Both the position numbers and the translations under genes were made by a program. DNA of 64,000 bases from Phaeobacter sp. 11ANDIMAR09 (lineage in GTDB: Bacteria > Pseudomonadota > Alphaproteobacteria > Rhodobacterales > Rhodobacteraceae): the NCBI RefSeq assembly GCF_001294455.1, contig NZ_LIKT01000014.1, positions 1 to 64,000 of the forward strand. Direction: 5' to 3'. Under the pieces are notes generated by a model. That model was not told the DNA's origin and made no database searches. It worked only from the letters and a program-made list of their open reading frames with translations. Numbering within the stretch: the first letter of the stretch is position 1; every line of letters begins with the position of its first letter. Shown piece by piece: positions 35,464 through 46,051 of the stretch.

Positions 35464-36240
35464 ATGGATTACACGGAAATTCTGTACACGCTTGAGGATG
35501 GTCTGGCGGTTGTCACACTGAACCGCCCGAGCAAGATGAACGCCCTGACAGGCCAGATGCGGGCTGAGATCACCCATGCCATGAAACGCGCCGCCTCTGA
35601 GGCCCGCGCGGTCGTGCTCACCGGGGCAGGCGCGGCCTTTTGTTCCGGCCAGGATCTGAGCGATGCCTCCGGCAATGGCGATCTGGACTTGGAGCGCACC
35701 CTGCGGGATGAATACACACCGATGCTGGAAGCGGTCTATGATTGCCCGGTTCCCACCCTGTCAGTGATCAATGGGCCAGTGGCCGGGGCCGGGGCCAATC
35801 TGGCACTGGCAGCGGATGTGGTGATTGCAACGGAAAGCGCCTATTTCCTGCAGGCCTTTGCCCGTATCGGGCTGATGCCAGATGCGGGGGGCACCTGGTT
35901 CCTGCCGCGTCAGATGGGCCTGGCCAAAGCCATGGGTGCGGCGCTTTTTGCCGACAAGATCTCCGCCAAGCAGGCCAGCGACTGGGGCATGATCTGGGAA
36001 GCCATCCCGGATGGTGAATTCGAAGCCACCTGGCGTGCCCGTGCGGCCTATCTGGCCAATGGTCCAACCAAGGCCTTTGGCGCCATCAAAACGGCGATCC
36101 GTGCCAGCTATGGCAACAGCCTGCCAGATCAGCTTTCGGTTGAAGCCCATTTGCAAGGGGAATGCGGCAAGAGCCGTGATTTCAACGAAGGCGTGACAGC
36201 CTTTCTGGAAAAGCGCAGCGCCAAATTCGAAGGACGCTGA
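35464..36240 (+). CDS. Enoyl-CoA hydratase/isomerase, PaaG-like
   Basis: This 258-residue crotonase-fold protein has the oxyanion-hole segments AAFCSGQDLSD and INGPVAGAGANLALAADVVIA. FARIGLMPDAGGTWFLPRQMG closely resembles PaaG, the isomerase acting on ring-epoxidised phenylacetyl-CoA, including the conserved aspartate. The link to the indolepyruvate oxidoreductase upstream is attractive but the rest of the paa cluster is not in the window, so a general enoyl-CoA hydratase role remains possible. ATG at 35464 was chosen over the immediately preceding TTG. Confidence 0.85.
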   Translation: MDYTEILYTLEDGLAVVTLNRPSKMNALTGQMRAEITHAMKRAASEARAVVLTGAGAAFCSGQDLSDASGNGDLDLERTLRDEYTPMLEAVYDCPVPTLSVINGPVAGAGANLALAADVVIATESAYFLQAFARIGLMPDAGGTWFLPRQMGLAKAMGAALFADKISAKQASDWGMIWEAIPDGEFEATWRARAAYLANGPTKAFGAIKTAIRASYGNSLPDQLSVEAHLQGECGKSRDFNEGVTAFLEKRSAKFEGR

Positions 36241-36265
36241 GCAAGCCCAATCTCTGTCAAATCAG

Positions 36266-36300
36266 GAAAACCGGCGGATCATTTCCGCCGGTTTTCTTAT
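36266..36300 (+). terminator. Terminator of the enoyl-CoA hydratase gene
   Basis: GAAAACCGGCGGA (36266-36278) and TCCGCCGGTTTTC (36284-36296) form a perfect stem followed by T-rich sequence, 25 bases past the stop. Confidence 0.9.
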
Positions 36301-36333
36301 GAGGTCGGGATCCGGGAAGAGGTTTGCGGAGAC

Positions 36334-36371
36334 AAAAAAGCCTGCGGTGAACTGGCAGGTTCACCGCAGGC
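36334..36371 (-). terminator. Terminator of the RTX-repeat gene
   Basis: GCCTGCGGTGAAC (36340-36352) and GTTCACCGCAGGC (36359-36371) form a perfect 13-bp stem. TTTTTTG follows on the minus strand, 28 bases beyond the RTX gene stop. Confidence 0.92.
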
Positions 36372-36399
36372 AGAGGAAGACTGTTTAGGTCAAACGCGT

Positions 36400-37320
36400 T
36401 TAGGCTGCCCTTACGCCATTGATCAGCAGTATGTTTTCAGACAGATCAAAGGTATCATCTTGTTCTAGAACGCGGATCACTTCGGAGCCATTGGCGGAGA
36501 CTATTGCGTCCGTGGTGCCATCATCGTTTTCTACCATTTCCACCGTGAGCTCAGGTACACCCTCTGCAGGGTCATATGCGTACATCAGCTGGTCTTCGGC
36601 TGGATCGAAATCGGTCACCGTTGCAGCGTCTTGACCTTCCAGCCAGGACGCGGTCACAAAAGTATCAGCTCCGCTGCCGCCACCCACGGTGTCGTTGACA
36701 CCAAAGATCACAGTGTCGTCTCCGCTCCCGCCAAAGGCTTCATCGCCTTCCGTGTCGCTGTCTGCAGAGAAATCGATGAGCAGCTGGTCAAGCAAATTGC
36801 CGATACCATTGTCAGGGACAGGGTTTGTCTCGAAGGCCGCAGCTGCATCAGCGTCCATGGTGCCGCTTGCAACGATCAGATCATCGCCGCCGTCGCCCTG
36901 AAGCCGATCCGCTCCGGTTGAGTCGATGAGCACGTCATCATTCCGCCCACCGCGAACAAGGTCATCATCTTCGCCACCTTTAACCAGGTCTTCGCCATTG
37001 CCGCCAAAAACGCTGTCGTTGCCTTCACCGCCTTGTACGCTATCGTTACCGCCATCCCCAAAGACGCGGTCATCGCCAGCATTGCCATCAAGCGTATCAG
37101 TGCCGTTCTTTCCCAGGATGGTGTTGTTCTCATCATCCCCTTCAATTTCATCGTCACCGCTGGCACCGATAAAGGAGTCAATATCCGCGCCGCCACCGGT
37201 GTCAGTACCGCCATCGGTGTCAGACCCACCGCTGGTGTCTGTAGTGGAATCATCGTCGTCGTCAATTATCAGTACGAGCCCTGCCACCAGGGCGATCCCT
37301 AAAGCTGCCATCCAAACCAT
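36400..37320 (-). CDS. Membrane-anchored RTX (hemolysin-type calcium-binding) protein
   Basis: This 306-residue, strongly acidic protein starts with a hydrophobic segment (MVWMAALGIALVAGLVLII) and a D/T/G-rich spacer. About nine glycine-rich RTX repeats follow at residues 48-145 (for example GGEGNDSVFGGNGEDLV), then a non-repeat section and a further RTX block near residue 200. The end lacks the usual clear type I secretion signal and resembles a small beta domain. GGGGGA precedes the ATG by eight bases. It may be a calcium-folded surface or periplasmic protein; the role is unknown. No hlyBD-type exporter is nearby. Confidence 0.82.
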   Translation of the reverse strand: MVWMAALGIALVAGLVLIIDDDDDSTTDTSGGSDTDGGTDTGGGADIDSFIGASGDDEIEGDDENNTILGKNGTDTLDGNAGDDRVFGDGGNDSVQGGEGNDSVFGGNGEDLVKGGEDDDLVRGGRNDDVLIDSTGADRLQGDGGDDLIVASGTMDADAAAAFETNPVPDNGIGNLLDQLLIDFSADSDTEGDEAFGGSGDDTVIFGVNDTVGGGSGADTFVTASWLEGQDAATVTDFDPAEDQLMYAYDPAEGVPELTVEMVENDDGTTDAIVSANGSEVIRVLEQDDTFDLSENILLINGVRAA

Positions 37321-37603
37321 AAAATTGTCCCCCAGAAAGTGATTAATCTTGCGTGTAAATTACCTCTGGTTGGGGTGTTGTAACAAGACAATTAGAGGGT
37401 CATTCTAATCAAAATCAAACCAGGCTCACGACAATGGTTTTGATGAAGGATTATTGTTCTCTCTGGTGAACCAATCTCTCAAAATGAACACAAGATCACC
37501 CGGTTTCGACCGGGCCTTACTGGAATATGGTCACAATTAGGCCAGGCTTTGACCTTTTGCGACTCAGTGCTCTGCCTCTCTGTGGCGTGGTCGGGGCGGA
37601 AAC
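37321..37603. other. A/T-rich intergenic region between gltA and the RTX gene
   Basis: This 0.28-kb stretch has no plausible gene. The part near 37321-37460 is A/T-rich and presumably carries the RTX gene promoter. Frames in the remainder look like shadows without start signals. Confidence 0.5.
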
Positions 37604-37631
37604 AAAAAAAGCCCCGCCAGAAAGGCGAGGC
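37604..37631 (-). terminator. Terminator of gltA
   Basis: GCCCCGCC (37611-37618) and GGCGAGGC (37624-37631) pair with one G-T. Seven T residues follow on the minus strand, 26 bases after the gltA stop. Confidence 0.88.
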
Positions 37632-37656
37632 TTGGAAAGGACCACGGCAGGCCCGA

Positions 37657-38952
37657 TCAGCGGTTTTCGATATCCACGTAGTCGCGGGCGGTCTGACCCA
37701 GGTACAGCTGACGCGGACGGCCGATCTTGTTCTGTGGATCTGCGATCATTTCTTTCCACTGCGAAATCCAGCCAACGGTGCGCGACAGCGCAAAGATAGG
37801 GGTGAACATCGAGGTGGGGAAACCCATAGCTTCGAGAATGATGCCCGAGTAGAAGTCTACATTAGGGAACAGTTTCTTCTCTTTGAAATAGGGGTCATTC
37901 AGCGCGGTCTGTTCCAGCTCTTTGGCAACCTGCAGCAGCGGGTTGTCTTCGACCCCCAGAAGCTCGAGCACTTCATCTGCAGATTGTTTCAGAACCGTGG
38001 CGCGCGGGTCGGTGTTTTTGTAAACACGGTGACCAAAGCCCATCAGACGGAAGGGATCGTCCTTGTCCTTGGCGCGGGCGATGAATTCAGGAATGCGGTC
38101 AACAGAACCGATTTCCTTGAGCATCTCTAGGCAGGCCTGGTTGGCGCCCCCATGGGCAGGGCCCCAGAGACAGGCAATACCAGCAGCGATACAGGCAAAC
38201 GGATTGGCACCCGAAGAGGAGGCCAGACGCACGGTGGAGGTCGAGGCGTTTTGCTCGTGATCCGCGTGCAGGGTAAAGATCCGGTCCATCGCGCGGCTGA
38301 GGATCGGGTTCACATTGTAGTCTTCGGCAGGAACCGAGAAACACATATGCAGGAAGTTGGCGGCGTAATCGAGATCATTCTTTGGATAAACGAACGGCTG
38401 GCCGATCGAGTATTTGTAGGCCATCGCCGCGATGGTTGGCAGCTTGGCGATCAGACGGATCGAAGCAACTTCGCGCTGCCACGGATCAGCGATATCAGTA
38501 GAATCGTGATAGAAGGCGGACATTGCGCCAACAACACCAACCAGCGTGGCCATTGGATGCGCGTCACGGCGGAAACCACGGAAGAAGTTGTGCATCTGCT
38601 CGTGCACCATGGTGTGACGGGTCACACGGGCTTCAAAATCTTCCAGCTGTGTTGCGGTGGGCAGCTCACCATAGAGCAGCAGATAGCAGACCTCTAGGTA
38701 GTGTGACTGCGACGCCAGCTGGTCAATGGGGTAGCCACGGTGCAAAAGCTCGCCTTTGCCGCCATCAATAAAGGTGATGGTGCTGTCGCAGCTGGCCGTC
38801 GAAGTGAAGCCGGGATCATAGGTGAAAACGCCGGCCTGGGCGTAGAGTTTGCGGATGTCCAGAACATCAGGCCCGGCGGTTGGCGAGAAAATGGGAAGCT
38901 CATAATCCTGGCCATTCAGGCTGAGCTTTGCGGTCTTCTGTGTCTCGGTCAT
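37657..38952 (-). CDS. gltA: Citrate synthase
   Basis: This 431-residue type II citrate synthase condenses oxaloacetate and acetyl-CoA. [16 protein letters not shown] contains one catalytic histidine and [15 protein letters not shown] the second, with the usual downstream aspartate in [14 protein letters not shown]. The N-terminal domain ([31 protein letters not shown]) is typical of NADH-sensitive Gram-negative enzymes. It follows gltX by 130 bases on the same strand and has a GAAGGGA ribosome binding site. Confidence 0.97.
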   Translation of the reverse strand: MTETQKTAKLSLNGQDYELPIFSPTAGPDVLDIRKLYAQAGVFTYDPGFTSTASCDSTITFIDGGKGELLHRGYPIDQLASQSHYLEVCYLLLYGELPTATQLEDFEARVTRHTMVHEQMHNFFRGFRRDAHPMATLVGVVGAMSAFYHDSTDIADPWQREVASIRLIAKLPTIAAMAYKYSIGQPFVYPKNDLDYAANFLHMCFSVPAEDYNVNPILSRAMDRIFTLHADHEQNASTSTVRLASSSGANPFACIAAGIACLWGPAHGGANQACLEMLKEIGSVDRIPEFIARAKDKDDPFRLMGFGHRVYKNTDPRATVLKQSADEVLELLGVEDNPLLQVAKELEQTALNDPYFKEKKLFPNVDFYSGIILEAMGFPTSMFTPIFALSRTVGWISQWKEMIADPQNKIGRPRQLYLGQTARDYVDIENR

Positions 38953-39016
38953 AGATGTCCCTTCCTGTATCAGGCACGAATACCCGGAATTTTATCCCGG
39001 GCACGGTGCAGGCAGA

Positions 39017-39039
39017 ACCTGCGCGCGGATCGCGCAGGT
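39017..39039 (-). terminator. Hairpin between gltX and gltA
   Basis: ACCTGCGCG and CGCGCAGGT pair perfectly around a five-base loop, 44 bases past the gltX stop. There is no T run, so this may be a weak terminator or part of the gltA leader. Confidence 0.35.
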
Positions 39040-39082
39040 GAGGTGGTATAGGAACAGGCTTACTGACCGGTTAAGGACAGGG

Positions 39083-40483
39083 TCAGCCTGTGGCGTCGTT
39101 GAGCCGGGCCATCGTTTCTTCACGGCCCAGGATCAGCATCATGTCGAACACCGATGGTGTTGCGGCCCGACCGGCCAACACAGCCCGCAGGGGGGCGGCC
39201 AGTTTGCCGAACTTGGTGTCATGGGCTTCTGCAAATGTATTGAGAAGCGCTTCAAGATCTTCACGCGTCCAGCTAGCATTTTGCAACTGCGGCGTCAATT
39301 CATTCAGTATACCGTCGGATACATTTACGAGGGCTTTTGCCGCCTTCTCATCCGGCTCAACCGGCCGTGAAGTCAGGATAAAATGTGCTTTTTCAAGCAG
39401 GTCCGGGAATGTCTTGGCACGATCCTTGAGGCAATACATCGCACGTTCAAGATTTGCTGACTGAGCGTCATCAAGAGGTGATTGACCGGCAGCGATCAGG
39501 TAGGATTGGATTTCTTGCCGCAATGCAGCGTCATCGCTAACAGCATTGTGCTGGCTGCAGAGGTTTTCCAGCTTTTTGGTATCAAACCGTGCTGGGCTTT
39601 TGCCGATTGCCTCCAGTCCGAACCAGTCTTTGGCCTGGGCATCGGTGAAAAATTCGTCATCCCCATGGCTCCAGCCCAGGCGGGCCAGATAGTTGCGCAT
39701 ACCGGCGGCACAATAGCCCATGGCCTGATACTCTTGCGCGCCCAGGGCGCCGTGGCGTTTGGAGAGTTTTTTTCCATCTGCACCATGGATCAGAGGAATA
39801 TGCGCCCAAACAGGGGTTTCCCAACCCATGGCGTCATAGATCATCATCTGGCGGGCGGCATTGTTGAGGTGGTCATCGCCCCGGATCACATGGGTGACCC
39901 CCATGTCGTGATCATCCACAACCACCGCTAGCATATAGACTGGCGTGCCGTCGGAGCGCAGAAGAATCATGTCATCCAATTGATCATTGCGGATTGTCAC
40001 ATCGCCCTGAACCTGATCGCGGATCACTGTGACCCCATCCAAGGGCGCCTTAATTCGAATGACATAGGGCGCATCCGGGTGGCTGTCGGCAGAGGCCGCG
40101 CGCCAGGGAGAGCGATACAGCGTTGATTTGCCTTCGGCCTTGGCTGCATCGCGAAAGGCTGCAATTTCTTCCTGGGTGGCAAAACACTTGTAGGCTTTGC
40201 CCTCGGCAAGCAATTGCTCTGCTACCTCAGCGTGGCGCTTAGCCCCTTCAAACTGGCTGACAATTTCACCGTCGTGATCAAGCCCCAGCCAGTCCATACC
40301 CTGCAGAATTGCCGCAGTGGCCTCAGGGGTCGAGCGCGCCCGATCCGTGTCTTCGATCCGCAATAGGAATTTGCCGCCGCGTCCGCGCGCAAAAAGCCAG
40401 TTAAACAGGGCGGTGCGGGCCCCACCAATGTGCAAATAGCCTGTAGGAGAGGGGGCAAAGCGAGTGACGACGGGTTTTGACAT
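39083..40483 (-). CDS. gltX: Glutamyl-tRNA synthetase
   Basis: This 466-residue class I synthetase charges tRNA-Glu. The HIGH motif appears as [19 protein letters not shown] near residue 16 and the KMSKS motif as [13 protein letters not shown] near residue 240. ATG at 40483 starts the conserved N-terminus [15 protein letters not shown]; the frame is open much further upstream, but there it runs into the divergent comEC gene. Many alphaproteobacteria have two gltX genes, one for tRNA-Gln; which type this is cannot be judged here. Confidence 0.95.
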   Translation of the reverse strand: MSKPVVTRFAPSPTGYLHIGGARTALFNWLFARGRGGKFLLRIEDTDRARSTPEATAAILQGMDWLGLDHDGEIVSQFEGAKRHAEVAEQLLAEGKAYKCFATQEEIAAFRDAAKAEGKSTLYRSPWRAASADSHPDAPYVIRIKAPLDGVTVIRDQVQGDVTIRNDQLDDMILLRSDGTPVYMLAVVVDDHDMGVTHVIRGDDHLNNAARQMMIYDAMGWETPVWAHIPLIHGADGKKLSKRHGALGAQEYQAMGYCAAGMRNYLARLGWSHGDDEFFTDAQAKDWFGLEAIGKSPARFDTKKLENLCSQHNAVSDDAALRQEIQSYLIAAGQSPLDDAQSANLERAMYCLKDRAKTFPDLLEKAHFILTSRPVEPDEKAAKALVNVSDGILNELTPQLQNASWTREDLEALLNTFAEAHDTKFGKLAAPLRAVLAGRAATPSVFDMMLILGREETMARLNDATG

Positions 40484-40497
40484 GAGGTGATCTGCCT

Positions 40498-42591
40498 TTG
40501 GAAGCCAAGAATGAGCCGGATTTTGCGAGTGAGCCGGAATTTGCGTCTGTTTACCGAGGCGGGGAAGCTGGAGCAACCATGCAGATCCTGCAGCGCATGG
40601 ACAGGATCCTGCAGAGGCAGCGCGGGCATCTGATGCCCTGGATTCCGGTTTGTCTGGGGGTAGGAATTGGTTTGTTCTTTCTGATGCACAATGACCCAAG
40701 CTTTTGGACCTGGACCGGGCTGGCATTGACCATTGTCGCCATGCTTTCATTGACGGTTGCGGCGGATGCTCGGGCACTCCTCGCCTGGGGCGCTATTTTT
40801 ATCTGTCTTGGGTTTTTGGTTGCTGGAGTGCGCTGCGCTTTGGTGCAGGCACCAGTTTTGGACTTTCGCTACTACGGGCCGGTGGAGGGGCGATTGATCG
40901 CTGTGGGCCGCACAGGTAACGGGGCAGTCCGGCTGACTTTGGACCGGCTGCGTCTGAGCCGACTTGCCCCCAAGGACCATCCTGCGCGGGCGCGGCTCTC
41001 TCTTGCGCCTGGTTTTGCAGAAGAATTGCCGGAGCTGGGCGCCAGAATTGCAACCACGGCGCATCTTATGCCGCCTCAGGGACCCAGCGAACCAGGCGGG
41101 TTCGACTATCGAAGATACGCCTGGTTTCTAAGGATTGGCGCCAATGGCTATACAAGGGTTCCCCTGGTCGTTCTGCAGCCAGCACAGTCTGAACTGTTTC
41201 TGAGCAGGTTTCGTCACCGCTTGTCCCATGAGGTACGGCACCGCCTTGGCCCCAGCACGGGTGGCTTTGCAGCCGCAATCATCGCCGGGGATCGCAGCAG
41301 CATTGGGGCTGAGGATCTGAAGGCTCTACGTGCCAGCAATTTGGCCCATCTCCTGGCTATTTCCGGGCTGCACATGGGGCTGCTGACCGGGTTTGTGTTT
41401 GCGGCCCTGCGCTTCACGCTCTGCTTTATTCCGGCTTTGGCTCTGCGCTGGAACATAAAAAAGATCTCAGCGGGTGCCGCCCTAGCGGTGGGGTTTCTCT
41501 ATCTTTGTATTTCTGGCGGGAATGTTGCGACCGAAAGAGCCTTTATCATGGTTTTGGTCCTCTTTGTTGCGGTACTGCTGGATCGCCGCGCATTGACCCT
41601 GCGTGCGGTTGCTGTCGCCGCGGCTCTGGTGCTGTTGCGGCGTCCGGAAACACTGTTGAGTCCAGGATTTCAAATGAGCTTTGCTGCCACGACGGCCCTG
41701 GTGGCCGTCTTTGGCTGGATCAGAAACCAAGACCATCGGCTGGGTCCTCCCTGGTTGCGCCCAGTATTGACAGTGGTGATTTCATCCGCCGTGGCCGGGG
41801 TGTCGACGGCTCCTTTTGGGGCGGCCCATTTTCATCTGTTGTCGCATTATGGGCTGATCGGAAATGTATTGGCAGTTCCCATAATGGGCCTGGTGGTGGT
41901 TCCTGCGGCTGTTCTTTCACTCCTTCTTGCCACCATAGGCGCCGAGCAAATCGGAATCTTTTTCCTCAATTTTGGCTTGGAATGGATCTTGTTCGTTGCG
42001 ACTTGGGTTTCCTCTTTCCCAAATGCCCAAAGCGGGGTGGTGATGCCGGGCCCTGTGGTGCTGCCACTCTTGGCACTTGGAGCCTTATTTACCTTGCTTT
42101 GGCGAGGCAGGGCGCGATGGCTTGGTCTGCTGCTGGTCAGCTTTGCACTGTTCAACTGGGCACAGACACAACGGCCTTTGCTGCTCATTTCTGGCGATGG
42201 CGGGCTTGTTGGGGTCCTGCAGCCGCAGGGCAGAGCCCTGTCGCGCAAAAGTAGCCAAGCCTATACGGCCAGAAATTGGCTGGCGGCCGATGGCAGTCTT
42301 GCGGGGCAAATCGAGGCGGCAAGGCTCTGGGAAGAGTTTGACAAAAGGGGCGGCATTCAGGTTGCCGGTTTTCGGGTTCTTCACATCATTGGAAAGCGGC
42401 AAGCAGAAGGTCTCACCGCCTGTCAGGCGGGAGACCTGGTGATTTCAAACAAAGCTCTGCGGCCAACCGGCGGGTGCCGCGTGGTGGGGCCGGATCAGTT
42501 GAGACAGACTGGGGCGATCGCCATGGACCAAAATGGTGAGATCCTCACCGTGGCACTGCAGGCGGGCAATCGGCCCTGGTCACGCCCTTAA
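40498..42591 (+). CDS. comEC: ComEC/Rec2-family competence membrane protein
   Basis: This 697-residue membrane protein is the predicted DNA uptake channel. The competence domain motif [20 protein letters not shown] is near residue 280, preceded by [22 protein letters not shown]. Many hydrophobic segments follow, and the C-terminal region lacks a full metallo-beta-lactamase domain, as in short Rhodobacterales versions. TTG at 40498 is taken as the start because GAGGTG lies ahead of it and the next residues contain an in-frame [12 protein letters not shown] repeat. ATG at 40579, preceded by GGAG, is a good alternative. It diverges from gltX by only 14 bases. Confidence 0.88.
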   Translation: MEAKNEPDFASEPEFASVYRGGEAGATMQILQRMDRILQRQRGHLMPWIPVCLGVGIGLFFLMHNDPSFWTWTGLALTIVAMLSLTVAADARALLAWGAIFICLGFLVAGVRCALVQAPVLDFRYYGPVEGRLIAVGRTGNGAVRLTLDRLRLSRLAPKDHPARARLSLAPGFAEELPELGARIATTAHLMPPQGPSEPGGFDYRRYAWFLRIGANGYTRVPLVVLQPAQSELFLSRFRHRLSHEVRHRLGPSTGGFAAAIIAGDRSSIGAEDLKALRASNLAHLLAISGLHMGLLTGFVFAALRFTLCFIPALALRWNIKKISAGAALAVGFLYLCISGGNVATERAFIMVLVLFVAVLLDRRALTLRAVAVAAALVLLRRPETLLSPGFQMSFAATTALVAVFGWIRNQDHRLGPPWLRPVLTVVISSAVAGVSTAPFGAAHFHLLSHYGLIGNVLAVPIMGLVVVPAAVLSLLLATIGAEQIGIFFLNFGLEWILFVATWVSSFPNAQSGVVMPGPVVLPLLALGALFTLLWRGRARWLGLLLVSFALFNWAQTQRPLLLISGDGGLVGVLQPQGRALSRKSSQAYTARNWLAADGSLAGQIEAARLWEEFDKRGGIQVAGFRVLHIIGKRQAEGLTACQAGDLVISNKALRPTGGCRVVGPDQLRQTGAIAMDQNGEILTVALQAGNRPWSRP

Positions 42592-42684
42592 ATTACCCGC
42601 ATTTGTCAGCGGGCGGAGGTATCTTCCGTGACGTGACCCGTGAGCGGTTCCGCAGATCGTTTCGCGATGCCGGACTGCTAAGCA

Positions 42685-43413
42685 TCAATAGCTGCGGATC
42701 AAACCCACCAAACGTCCTTGAACCTTGACCTGATCGGGGGCGAGAATTCGCGTTTCATAGGCGGGGTTTTCTGCCTCCAACGCGATAGCACCATTGCGTC
42801 GGAACAGCCGTTTCAAGGTTGCTTCCTCATCAGCAATCAGGGCGACAACGATATCCCCGTCATCGGCAGTGTCCGTTTCGCGGATAACGACGATATCCCC
42901 GTCATTGATCCCCGCGTTGATCATGGAATCTCCGCGCACTTCCAAGGCATAGTGTTTGCCGCTGGAGGAGAGCATGGTTTGCGGAATAGCGATCTGATGC
43001 GAAATCTGATTGATCGCCTCAATCGGAACACCGGCAGCAATACGTCCCATTACGGGAATTTCCAGAGAGGCAATGACCGAAGCGGGCGGGGTGTTCTGTG
43101 GGGAGATGGCGGGTGCAGCCCTTGGGCTTGTGAACTCAATTGCAGCAGAGGTCGGCTCTGGTTGGTTTTTCCCGGGGCCGTCCACCGTGCTGCTCATGTT
43201 TTCTGGCAGGCGCAGAATCTCAATGGCCCGGGCGCGATGGGCCAGGCGTCGAATAAAGCCACGTTCTTCCAGCGCGGTTATCAGCCGGTGGATGCCGGAT
43301 TTGGAACGCAGATCCAGCGCAACCTTCATTTCATCAAAACTGGGGGGAACACCGTCCTTTTGCAGGCGCCGATGAATGAAATTAAGCAAATCCAACTGCT
43401 TCTTGGTCAGCAT
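42685..43413 (-). CDS. lexA: LexA repressor
   Basis: This 242-residue SOS repressor has an N-terminal winged helix ([25 protein letters not shown]) and a C-terminal self-cleaving domain. Cleavage should occur between Ala127 and Gly128 (RIAAGVPIE). Ser163 in GDSM and Lys201 in ATLKRLF form the catalytic dyad. The long linker (residues 75-110) is typical of alphaproteobacterial LexA. A GTTC-N7-GTTC box lies 33 bases upstream of the start, so the gene is autoregulated. Confidence 0.96.
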   Translation of the reverse strand: MLTKKQLDLLNFIHRRLQKDGVPPSFDEMKVALDLRSKSGIHRLITALEERGFIRRLAHRARAIEILRLPENMSSTVDGPGKNQPEPTSAAIEFTSPRAAPAISPQNTPPASVIASLEIPVMGRIAAGVPIEAINQISHQIAIPQTMLSSSGKHYALEVRGDSMINAGINDGDIVVIRETDTADDGDIVVALIADEEATLKRLFRRNGAIALEAENPAYETRILAPDQVKVQGRLVGLIRSY

Positions 43414-43445
43414 TTCCGTCCCTCCAAATCAACCACTGCGCTTTT

Positions 43446-43460
43446 GTTCTATTCATGTTC
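43446..43460. promoter_or_regulatory. Alphaproteobacterial SOS box at lexA
   Basis: GTTC at 43446-43449 and GTTC at 43457-43460 are separated by seven bases, matching the direct-repeat LexA box GTTC-N7-GTTC of alphaproteobacteria. It lies 33 bases ahead of the lexA ATG. Confidence 0.88.
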
Positions 43461-43550
43461 CCGTTTTGTGTCAACACGGCAGGAACATCACAGGGCGCTT
43501 TTGTGAGAGCTTTACAATAGCGGCTGAGATGCGAGGCCAAACAGTGGCGT

Positions 43551-44723
43551 TTAGATCGTCAAATACTGGATCCTGTCGCCGGGCTGCGCAGGCGGCGCAT
43601 TGGGGGGCAGAACCGCCAGTGCATTGGCCTCAGCCAGGACTGAGAGAAGCGAGCTGTCCTGTTTGGGGGAAACGGTGATTTTCCCCTCCAGAACGGTCGC
43701 ACGCATATAGTGTTCACGCGGGCCATTCCCCGGCACGCCATGGGTCAGTCTTGCGGTCTGCATCTGCCCGTGTTGCGCGGGTAGACCCAACATGTTTTGG
43801 ATCATGGGGCGTAGGAAGATGTGGCCGCAAACCATTGCAGATACGGGATTTCCGGGCAAACCGACCATGGCGATCTTGCCCATGCGCCCGGCCATCAGCG
43901 GTTTGCCTGGGCGCATGGCCACCTTGTAAAAAGCACGCTGCATCCCAAGATCCGCCGAGACTTTGGCGACCAGATCGTGATCGCCGACCGAGGCGCCGCC
44001 AATGGTGATCACCAGGTCAATATCGTGGGCAAGGGAGAAGGCGGTTTTGAGCGAAGCTTCGCTGTCTCGGGCAATCGGCAAGACCAAGACTTTGGCGCCA
44101 AAATCCTCCAGCATCGCCTTGAGACCAAAGGTATTGGAGGCAATGATCTGGTTTGGTCCCGGCGAGCCTCCAGGCATGACCAATTCGTCGCCAGTGGAGA
44201 TCAGCGCAACCACGGGACGGCGGCGGACGGGCAGCAGGGGGAGATTCATGGCCGCCAAGAGGGCAACATCCGACGGGCGCAGGATTCGCGGCGCGCTGAT
44301 GGTTTGGCCAATACGGAAATCGCCGCCACTGGGGCGAATGTTATCCGAGTTTCCGGGGTGGTCCCGGATGGTGATCAGGTTGTTTTTGCGCTCGACATCT
44401 TCCTGGATAACAACAAAATCGGCGCCATCCGGCACCGGCGCGCCGGTAAAGATCCGTACCGCTTGGCCTGGTTTTAAAGTGCCCTCAAAGCGATGCCCAG
44501 CCGCAGCTTCACCGATGAGCTGAAACATCGCATGCCGTTCAACCTCGTCGCGTTTGACAGCGTATCCATCCATCGCGGCGGCAGCAAAGGGGGGTTGATC
44601 CCGATCGGCGCGCACCTCTTGCGCGAGCACCCGGCCATTGGCCTGGGTCAAAGGAATCTGCTCAATCTCGGTGCGAGTGCAGAGCTGCAATAGGGCTGTG
44701 CGGGCCTCGGAAACTGAAATCAT
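43551..44723 (-). CDS. moeA: Molybdopterin molybdenumtransferase
   Basis: This 390-residue enzyme inserts molybdate into adenylylated molybdopterin. PPFAAAAMDGYAVKRDEV near residue 40, RIFTGAPVPDGADFVVIQED near residue 90 and TIGGASVGDHDLV near residue 240 are family signatures. Its ATG follows the moaC stop codon directly. This places it at the end of the trp/moa transcript on this strand, before lexA. Confidence 0.95.
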   Translation of the reverse strand: MISVSEARTALLQLCTRTEIEQIPLTQANGRVLAQEVRADRDQPPFAAAAMDGYAVKRDEVERHAMFQLIGEAAAGHRFEGTLKPGQAVRIFTGAPVPDGADFVVIQEDVERKNNLITIRDHPGNSDNIRPSGGDFRIGQTISAPRILRPSDVALLAAMNLPLLPVRRRPVVALISTGDELVMPGGSPGPNQIIASNTFGLKAMLEDFGAKVLVLPIARDSEASLKTAFSLAHDIDLVITIGGASVGDHDLVAKVSADLGMQRAFYKVAMRPGKPLMAGRMGKIAMVGLPGNPVSAMVCGHIFLRPMIQNMLGLPAQHGQMQTARLTHGVPGNGPREHYMRATVLEGKITVSPKQDSSLLSVLAEANALAVLPPNAPPAQPGDRIQYLTI

Positions 44724-45194
44724 CTATGCCTCGTAACGGCCTGATTTACCGCCATCTTTCAAAACAACACGGGTGCCGCCGATCTGCATTGCCTTGTCCA
44801 CGGCCTTGGCCATGTCATAGACCGTGAGGCAGGCCACGGAGACGGAGGTCAAGGCTTCCATCTCAACCCCGGTCTGGCCGGTGGTTTTGACTGTTGCTTC
44901 AACCCGCACCCCAGGTAGATCGGGGTCCAGCGTCAGCTCGACAGCCACCTTGGATATGGGCAGCGGGTGACACAGCGGGATCAGATCCGGAGTCTTCTTT
45001 GCCCCCATGATCCCGGCCAGACGCGCCACGCTCAGCACATCCCCCTTTTTTGCTTTGCCCTGGGCGATGATTTCATAGGTTTCAGCGGCCATAGTGATAT
45101 GCCCTTCGGCCACAGCGACGCGGGCGGTCACCTCTTTGTCCGAGACATCGACCATATGGGCGTCGCCCTTGGTGTCGAAATGGGTGAGAGACAT
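44724..45194 (-). CDS. moaC: Cyclic pyranopterin monophosphate synthase
   Basis: This 156-residue enzyme makes cyclic pyranopterin monophosphate, the first stable intermediate of molybdenum cofactor synthesis, with Moa[18 protein letters not shown] and [20 protein letters not shown] hold the active-site residues. It starts one base after trpC ends and its stop abuts moeA, so the three are clearly one transcript. moaA is not in the window. Confidence 0.95.
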   Translation of the reverse strand: MSLTHFDTKGDAHMVDVSDKEVTARVAVAEGHITMAAETYEIIAQGKAKKGDVLSVARLAGIMGAKKTPDLIPLCHPLPISKVAVELTLDPDLPGVRVEATVKTTGQTGVEMEALTSVSVACLTVYDMAKAVDKAMQIGGTRVVLKDGGKSGRYEA

Positions 45195-45195
45195 A

Positions 45196-46008
45196 TCAGA
45201 GCGCTCCGGGAATCAAGGGATCAGCCAGCAGGCTCCGCGTTGCCTGTGCCACATCTTCCTGCCGCATCAGGGATTCGCCAATCAGGAAGGTCCGCGCCCC
45301 GTAGCGCGCCATATCCGCCAGATCCTGCGGCGTGGACAGGCCGCTTTCACAGACGATGCTGCGCCCCGCAGGCACCAGCCGCGACAGGTGACGGGTGGTG
45401 TCCAGCGTGGTTTCAAAAGTCTTCAGATTGCGGTTGTTGATCCCCATCAGAGGAGATTTCAACAGGCTGGCGCGCTCTAGCTCGGCTTCGTCATGCACTT
45501 CCAGAAGCACATCCATGCCCCAGGCCATGGCGCTGTCTTCCAGCTCAGCGGCCTGGGCATCGCTGACCGAGGCCAGAATGATCAGGATGCAATCGGCGCC
45601 CAGGGCGCGGGCTTCGGCAACCTGATAGGTGTCATACATGAAATCCTTGCGCAGCGCGGGCAGGGCGCAGGCCGCGCGGGCTTCGACCAGAAAGGATTTG
45701 GCGCCCTGAAAGCTGGGCGTATCTGTCAGCACCGAGAGGCAGGCAGCGCCGCCCTGTTCATAGGCCTGGGCGAGGGCGGCCGGATCGAAGTCTTCTCGGA
45801 TCAACCCTTTGGAGGGGCTGGCTTTTTTGATCTCGGCAATCAGCCCATAGCCATCACGCGCCGCAGTTGAGAGTGCTGCGGCAAAACCACGGGGAGGCGA
45901 GGCGTCACGGGCTTCGGCTTCGACCTCGGAGAGTGGCTTGGCGGCCTTATCAGCGGCGATTTCTTCCAGCTTATAGGCCTTGATCTTGTCCAGAACATTC
46001 TCAGCCAT
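45196..46008 (-). CDS. trpC: Indole-3-glycerol phosphate synthase
   Basis: This 270-residue TIM-barrel enzyme forms indole-3-glycerol phosphate. [13 protein letters not shown] near residue 60, [13 protein letters not shown] and [13 protein letters not shown] contain the catalytic Glu and Lys residues and phosphate-binding loops. ATG at 46008 was chosen because GGAGG lies eight bases upstream. It follows ung after 43 bases and is coupled to moaC. Confidence 0.95.
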   Translation of the reverse strand: MAENVLDKIKAYKLEEIAADKAAKPLSEVEAEARDASPPRGFAAALSTAARDGYGLIAEIKKASPSKGLIREDFDPAALAQAYEQGGAACLSVLTDTPSFQGAKSFLVEARAACALPALRKDFMYDTYQVAEARALGADCILIILASVSDAQAAELEDSAMAWGMDVLLEVHDEAELERASLLKSPLMGINNRNLKTFETTLDTTRHLSRLVPAGRSIVCESGLSTPQDLADMARYGARTFLIGESLMRQEDVAQATRSLLADPLIPGAL

Positions 46009-46051
46009 GTCACAGCCTCCTGTCATCGTATGTGTTTGTCATCTTTTCCTA

